NCBI RefSeq assembly: GCF_014650695.1
Contig: NZ_BMVL01000006.1
Location: forward strand, 496,001 to 560,000
Origin: Streptomyces avidinii
GTDB lineage: Bacteria > Actinomycetota > Actinomycetes > Streptomycetales > Streptomycetaceae
Length of the DNA stretch: 64,000 bases
Direction: 5' to 3'
This document shows, piece after piece, positions 59,955 through 64,000 of this stretch. Numbering within the stretch: position 1 is the first letter of the stretch; the number at the start of each line of letters is the position of its first letter. The position numbers and the translations under genes were made by a program. The notes below the pieces were generated by a model. That model had not been told where the DNA came from. It did not search any database and saw only the letters and a program-made list of their open reading frames with translations.

Positions 59955-61424
59955 GTGAGGGGGCACGTGGTGGCCATCGACAGGGACGACGACGCAGCGC
60001 GCAGGGAGCAGGACCGGGACGACACCGAGTTGATGTTCCTCGGGGTCGAGCGGCAGGCCGAGCAGGTCCGCGCCGGCAAGACCACCTCCCGCGCCCTCGT
60101 CGAAGCCGCGCTGCGCCGTATCGCCCGCAGCGACCCGGACCTCGGAGCTTTCCGCATCGTCCTGGCCGACCAGGCCCTCGCCGAGGCCGATGCCCGCGAC
60201 GCGCAGGAATCCACCGGTCCGCTCCACGGCGTGCCCGTCGCCGTCAAGGACGAGCTGGACGTCGCCGGGCAGGTCACCACCTTCGGCGGCGCCGCCAACC
60301 GCACCCCCGTCTCCGCCGATTCCGAGGCCGTACGCCGCCTGCGCGCCGCCGGAGCCGTCGTCATCGGCAAGACGGCGATGCCCGAGTTCGGCCAGTGGCC
60401 CTTCACCGAATCCGCCGCGTACGGCCGCACCCTCAACCCGTGGGACACCACCCGCACACCCGGCGGCTCCAGCGGCGGCAGTGCCGCCGCCGTCGCGGCC
60501 GGCATGGTCCCGGCGGCGCTCGGCGGGGACGGCGGTGGTTCCATCCGCATCCCGGCCGCCTGCTGCGGCCTGTTCGGCCTCAAACCCCAGCGCGGCCGCG
60601 TCTCCACCGCCCCCAACCCGCACCTCTGGTACGCCCTCGGCACCGTCGGCCCGCTGACCCGGACCGTGCGCGACTCGGCCCTCCTGTACGACGTCCTCGC
60701 CGGCACCACCCCCACCGACCGCTGGAGCGCCGGCCCCGGCCCCGCGGCCAACGGCTGGGTACGGGCTCTGGAGGCCCCGCCCGGCAGGCTGCGCATCGGC
60801 TACTCGGCCAAGTCCGCCGTGCCCGGGGTGCGCCCGCATCCGGCGCACGTCGAAGCCCTGCTGGAGACCGTACGGGCGCTGCGCGAACTGGGCCACGACG
60901 TACGGGAGGTCGACCCCCGCTACCCCGACGCGACGGCCCCGTTCGTCGCCCAGTTCTGCGGGGGCGTCCGGGCGGAGGCCGCCGCGGTGCAGCGCCCCGA
61001 CCTGCTGGAGCGGCGGACCCGCACGGCCCTCGCGCTGGCTCGGCTGGTCCCCGCATCCGCCGTGGAGCGCGGGATCAGGGCGGGCGAACGGCTGGCGGAG
61101 CGCGCCGACCGGATGTTCACCACCATGGACCTGCTGCTGACCCCGGTCATCGCCGAGCGGCCCCGCCCGGCGGGCGCGCTGGACGGCGCCGGGCTGCTGA
61201 CGGCGATGGTGCGCTCGCGCCCGATGGTCGCCTACACCGCCCTGTGGAACGTCACCGGGCACCCGGCCGCGTCCGTACCGGCGGGCGTCGGCGCGGACGG
61301 GCTGCCGCTGGCCGTGCAGCTGATCGGCCGCCGCGACGACGAGGTGGGCGTCCTGCGGGTGGCGGCGCAGCTGGAGGCCGTCCGGCCGTGGGCGCAGCAC
61401 CGGCCGCCGCTGACCGCCGGGTGA
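59955..61424 (+). CDS. amidase-signature-family amidase
   Basis: 489 residues from the GTG at 59955 (59967 or 59970 would also fit, with GAGGGGG close by). Catalytic Lys98 in GVPVAVKDELD, the Ser cluster PGGSSGGSAAAV (cis-Ser near 172-173), and nucleophile Ser196 in GGDGGGSIRIPAACCGLFGLKP. It hydrolyses amide bonds, typically of aliphatic or aryl amides; it shows no GatB/GatC neighbours, so it is not transamidosome GatA. Substrate unknown. It converges with anmK. Confidence 0.93.
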   Translation: MRGHVVAIDRDDDAARREQDRDDTELMFLGVERQAEQVRAGKTTSRALVEAALRRIARSDPDLGAFRIVLADQALAEADARDAQESTGPLHGVPVAVKDELDVAGQVTTFGGAANRTPVSADSEAVRRLRAAGAVVIGKTAMPEFGQWPFTESAAYGRTLNPWDTTRTPGGSSGGSAAAVAAGMVPAALGGDGGGSIRIPAACCGLFGLKPQRGRVSTAPNPHLWYALGTVGPLTRTVRDSALLYDVLAGTTPTDRWSAGPGPAANGWVRALEAPPGRLRIGYSAKSAVPGVRPHPAHVEALLETVRALRELGHDVREVDPRYPDATAPFVAQFCGGVRAEAAAVQRPDLLERRTRTALALARLVPASAVERGIRAGERLAERADRMFTTMDLLLTPVIAERPRPAGALDGAGLLTAMVRSRPMVAYTALWNVTGHPAASVPAGVGADGLPLAVQLIGRRDDEVGVLRVAAQLEAVRPWAQHRPPLTAG

Positions 61425-61469
61425 GCTGCTGCCGCCGCGGACGCGACGGACGCCACCGGCCCGGCCGCA

Positions 61470-62765
61470 TCACCGCGCGTGGTCCGGCCGGAGCGGGCCG
61501 GGCCCGCCGTCGACGGTGAGCCGGACCGGCGCCGTCGCCGGCGGCCGCGGCAGGCTCAGGCGCGGACCGCCGGGCGTGATCGAGCCGAGGACGCTCGGGT
61601 GCCGGGCGCCGGTGCACGAGGGGACGGTGCCCGGCAGACCGTGCGCGGTGAGCCAGCCCAGCACGGCGAAGGCGTATGCCTCCTTGGCCCCCGCGGGCAG
61701 CCCGAGTTCGTCCGAGGACCGCACCACGCACCCGCCGGCCCCGCCGGCCCCGCCGATCCCGCCCAGTTCCTCCCGCAGCCAGTCCATCAGCACCGGGTTG
61801 CGCGTCCCGCCGCCCGACGCGATCACCTCGGTCGCCGCGAAGGGCCGGATCGCGTCGGCGACGGTCCGGGCCGTGAGCCGGGTCAGCGTGGCGACGACGT
61901 CCTCGGCGGGCAGCGGCCCGCACGAGTCCAGCGCCGAGCGCAGGTAGGGCAGGTGGAAGAGTTCCTTGCCCGTCGTCTTCGGCGCGGGACGGGCGTAGTA
62001 GGGGTCGTCCAGCAGCCTTCGCAGCAGCGGCGGGTGGACCGCGCCCCGCGCGGCGAGAGCTCCGCCCGCGTCCATCGCGTACGGCTCGCCCGAGGCGTCG
62101 CGCCCCGCCAGCGCGCGGGCCGCCGCGTCGATCAGCGCGTTGGCGGGGCCGGTGTCGAAGGCGAGCGGTTCGCCTCCGGTCCCCTCCGACCCGCCCGACC
62201 CGCCCGACCCGCCCGACCCGCTCGGCACGACCGTCACGTTCCCGATCCCGCCCAGGTTGAGCGCGACCGCTACCCCGGGCCGTCCCCGCAGCCACATCAC
62301 GTCGACGATGCTGACGAGCGGCGCCCCCTGTCCCCCGGCTGCCACGTCCCGGGTACGGAAGCCGGAGACGACGGGCCGGCCGGTCGCCTCGGCGATCCAG
62401 GCCGCCTCGCCGATCTGGAGCGTGCCGTGCACCCGGCCGTCCTCGGCCCAGTGGAAGACCGTCTGTCCGTGGGACGCCACCAGGTCGGCCCGCCCGCCGC
62501 ACAGCTCCTCGTCCGCTCGCACCGCCGCCGCGGCGAAGGCCCGTCCGATGCGGGTGTCGAGCCGGCAGACCGTGGCCAGATCCGCCCCGGCGGGCGGCAG
62601 GGCCCCGGCCAGGTCGGCCCGCAGATCGTCGTCGTAGGCCTCGCTGATCATTCCCAGGGGCGTGAGCACCAGCGTGTCGCCGTCGAGGGAGAGGTCCGCG
62701 GCGGCCGCGTCGATCGCGTCGTACGAGGTGCCGGACATCAGGCCGACCACGCGCAGGCGGCTCAC
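61470..62765 (-). CDS. anmK: anhydro-N-acetylmuramic acid kinase
   Basis: 431 residues from the GTG at 62765, which overlaps the stop of the MFS gene (GTGA). Motifs: GLMSGTSYDAIDAAAADL (nucleotide-binding start), VASHGQTVFHW, GRPVVSGFRTRDVAAGGQGAPLV (catalytic Asp), NLGGIGNVT, FDTGPANALIDA and SGGGTRNPVLM. It phosphorylates and opens 1,6-anhydro-MurNAc to MurNAc-6-P for cell-wall recycling. Low-complexity Gly/Ser inserts (GSGGSGGSGGSEGTGG and GGIGGAGGAGG) are unusual. The coupled MFS gene may import the sugar (inference). Confidence 0.95.
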   Translation of the reverse strand: MSRLRVVGLMSGTSYDAIDAAAADLSLDGDTLVLTPLGMISEAYDDDLRADLAGALPPAGADLATVCRLDTRIGRAFAAAAVRADEELCGGRADLVASHGQTVFHWAEDGRVHGTLQIGEAAWIAEATGRPVVSGFRTRDVAAGGQGAPLVSIVDVMWLRGRPGVAVALNLGGIGNVTVVPSGSGGSGGSGGSEGTGGEPLAFDTGPANALIDAAARALAGRDASGEPYAMDAGGALAARGAVHPPLLRRLLDDPYYARPAPKTTGKELFHLPYLRSALDSCGPLPAEDVVATLTRLTARTVADAIRPFAATEVIASGGGTRNPVLMDWLREELGGIGGAGGAGGCVVRSSDELGLPAGAKEAYAFAVLGWLTAHGLPGTVPSCTGARHPSVLGSITPGGPRLSLPRPPATAPVRLTVDGGPGPLRPDHAR

Positions 62766-64000
62766 CGCAGCGCCCTCCGGTGGTCGTCGCCGCGCAGCGT
62801 CAGCAGCGCGGCGACGCTCACCGCGCAGGTGGCGGCGGCGTAGTACCCGGGGACGTCGACGTTCCCGGTCCGCTCGACCACCTCGGTGATGATCAGTCCT
62901 GCACAGCCCGCGAACACGGCGTTGGACAGCGCGTACGCCAGCCCGAGCCCGGTGCAGCGCACCCCGGCCGGGAACATCTCGGCCAGCATCGCCGGTCCCG
63001 GACCCGCCATCAGGCCGACGCCTGCCCCTGCGGCGAACAGCGCCGCCCCCTTCGCGTACGCCGGCCCTCCGGGGTCCCGCACCAGGTGCAGCAGCGGGAG
63101 TGCGAGCACGGCCACCAGCAGGGCCCCGGTGACCATCACCGTCCGCCGCCCGATCCGGTCGCTCAGCCTGCCGGCGGGCAGGATCGACGCGGCGAACCCC
63201 AGGTTCGCCAGGACGGTGCCGAGCAGTGCCCGCTGGAAGGTGGTACCGAGCGTGCTCTGCAAGTAGGAGGGCAGGACCACCAGGAAGGTGTAGCCGGCCG
63301 CCGACCAGCCCATCATCCGACCGACTCCCGCCACCACGGCCCGGACCGTCTCCCCGGGACGCGGGCGGGGCCGGCCTCCGGGCCCGGGGACGGGCGCCGC
63401 GAGGGCGGGCGGCTCGTCCGGTGGCAGCCGCAGCCGCAGTCGCAGTGCGACGAGCCCGAGCGGCAGGGTTAGCAGGAACGGCACCCGCCAGCCCCACCCG
63501 TGCAGCTGCGATGCGGTCAGTACGCTCGCCAGGACCACGGCCACGCCGGCGCCCGCGAGCAGGCCGAGCGCGACCGTGAACGATTGCCAGGCCCCGTACA
63601 GGCCCCGGCGGCCCGGTGGCGCGCATTCCGTCATGACCGAGACCGCCCCGCCGAACTCCCCGCCCGCGGAGAGCCCTTGCAGGATCCGCAGCAGGGTCAG
63701 GAGCCACGGCGCGGCCGCGCCGATCGAGGCGTACGTCGGCAGCAGGCCGATCGTTGCCGTGGCGCCGGTCATGAGGCAGACGACCAGGACGAGCGCGGGC
63801 CGGCGGCCCACCCGGTCACCGAACCGCCCGAACACCGCGGCTCCGACCGGCCGGAAGAAGAACGCCAGGGCGAACGACGCGTACGCCTTGACGAGCCCCT
63901 CCACCTCGCTGCCGCCCTCCGGAGTGAAGAACTGCGCCGCGATGACGGTGGCGAAGTAGCCGTAGATTCCGAACTCGTACCACTCGATGAAGTTACCGAC
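62762..64000 (-). CDS. MHS-type MFS transporter, N-terminus outside window
   Basis: Reads open to the window edge (413 codons visible). The edge begins VGNFIEWYEFGIYGYF, the first-helix motif of the metabolite:H+ symporter family (shikimate, proline-betaine, dicarboxylates). It continues FALAFFFRPVGAAVFGRFGD and RVGRRPALV (motif A), and ends after twelve helices at AALLTLRGDDHRR. The start lies a few dozen codons beyond 64000. It overlaps anmK by 4 bases. Confidence 0.92.
   Translation of the reverse strand, partial: VGNFIEWYEFGIYGYFATVIAAQFFTPEGGSEVEGLVKAYASFALAFFFRPVGAAVFGRFGDRVGRRPALVLVVCLMTGATATIGLLPTYASIGAAAPWLLTLLRILQGLSAGGEFGGAVSVMTECAPPGRRGLYGAWQSFTVALGLLAGAGVAVVLASVLTASQLHGWGWRVPFLLTLPLGLVALRLRLRLPPDEPPALAAPVPGPGGRPRPRPGETVRAVVAGVGRMMGWSAAGYTFLVVLPSYLQSTLGTTFQRALLGTVLANLGFAASILPAGRLSDRIGRRTVMVTGALLVAVLALPLLHLVRDPGGPAYAKGAALFAAGAGVGLMAGPGPAMLAEMFPAGVRCTGLGLAYALSNAVFAGCAGLIITEVVERTGNVDVPGYYAAATCAVSVAALLTLRGDDHRRALR

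Overview
The window is very GC-rich, with G/C at almost every third codon position, GTG starts, AAGGAG-type ribosome binding sites and many ATGA/GTGA gene overlaps. Gene content points to a Streptomyces-like actinomycete: a Kdp potassium system, DUF5988, a Rv1733c-like protein, a CstR operon and a receptor-type Ser/Thr kinase. No rRNA, tRNA or CRISPR was seen. Both edges cut genes: a P-type ATPase at the left and an MFS transporter at the right.

Layout. (1) 1-12.3 kb is a stress/dormancy-type cluster: CtpF-like P-type ATPase, Rv1733c-like membrane protein, flavodoxin-domain protein, Hsp20, a broken PEP synthase, GH65 sugar phosphorylase/hydrolase with a HAD phosphatase, an XRE-pyridoxamine-oxidase-like protein, an alcohol dehydrogenase fragment, a beta-CASP metallo-hydrolase, a cyclic-nucleotide-binding protein and a CBS-BON protein. 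A cupin, a broken hsp20, pfkB and DUF5988 at 19-22 kb extend it. The set parallels the mycobacterial DosR regulon, and a palindrome of form GGGCCG-NN-CGGCCC recurs in its intergenic DNA. (2) 12.3-14.0 kb: an ABC exporter pair. (3) 14.07-17.66 kb: a CstR-type persulfide operon (persulfide dioxygenase-rhodanese, rhodanese, TauE/SafE, rhodanese-DUF2892, CstR) with three near-identical palindromic operators. (4) 22.4-37.9 kb: a potassium island with an APC permease, an orphan KdpB, a KimA-like transporter broken by one base, a DUF4118 sensor-like protein, then a 27-aa membrane peptide, kdpF-A-B-C, kdpE and kdpD. (5) 38.6-39.6 kb: an SDR protein lacking the usual catalytic Lys, and a bL37-like ribosomal peptide. 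(6) 39.6-43.8 kb: a mosaic of truncated genes (two GNAT fragments, a kdpE-like receiver, a CPA1 antiporter, a kdpD-like kinase), followed by an intact APC permease. (7) 45.2-47.3 kb: almost gene-free DNA with pirin and MFS remnants. (8) 47.3-54.6 kb: lipoproteins, a receptor kinase with an extracellular ligand-binding domain, a CTP-synthase-like amidotransferase, a LysR regulator and small proteins. (9) 54.7-56.2 kb: a metQNI operon in which all three genes carry internal deletions. (10) 56.5-64 kb: secreted protein, glutamate dehydrogenase, DUF2975-XRE pair, amidase, anhydro-MurNAc kinase and MFS transporter.

Two themes stand out. Regulatory palindromes or repeats recur across whole blocks (dormancy-type box, CstR operator, an 11-bp-spaced TTNACG element in the potassium island). 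There is also an unusual density of genes with internal deletions or end truncations, which is either real decay or an assembly problem and needs read-level checking.
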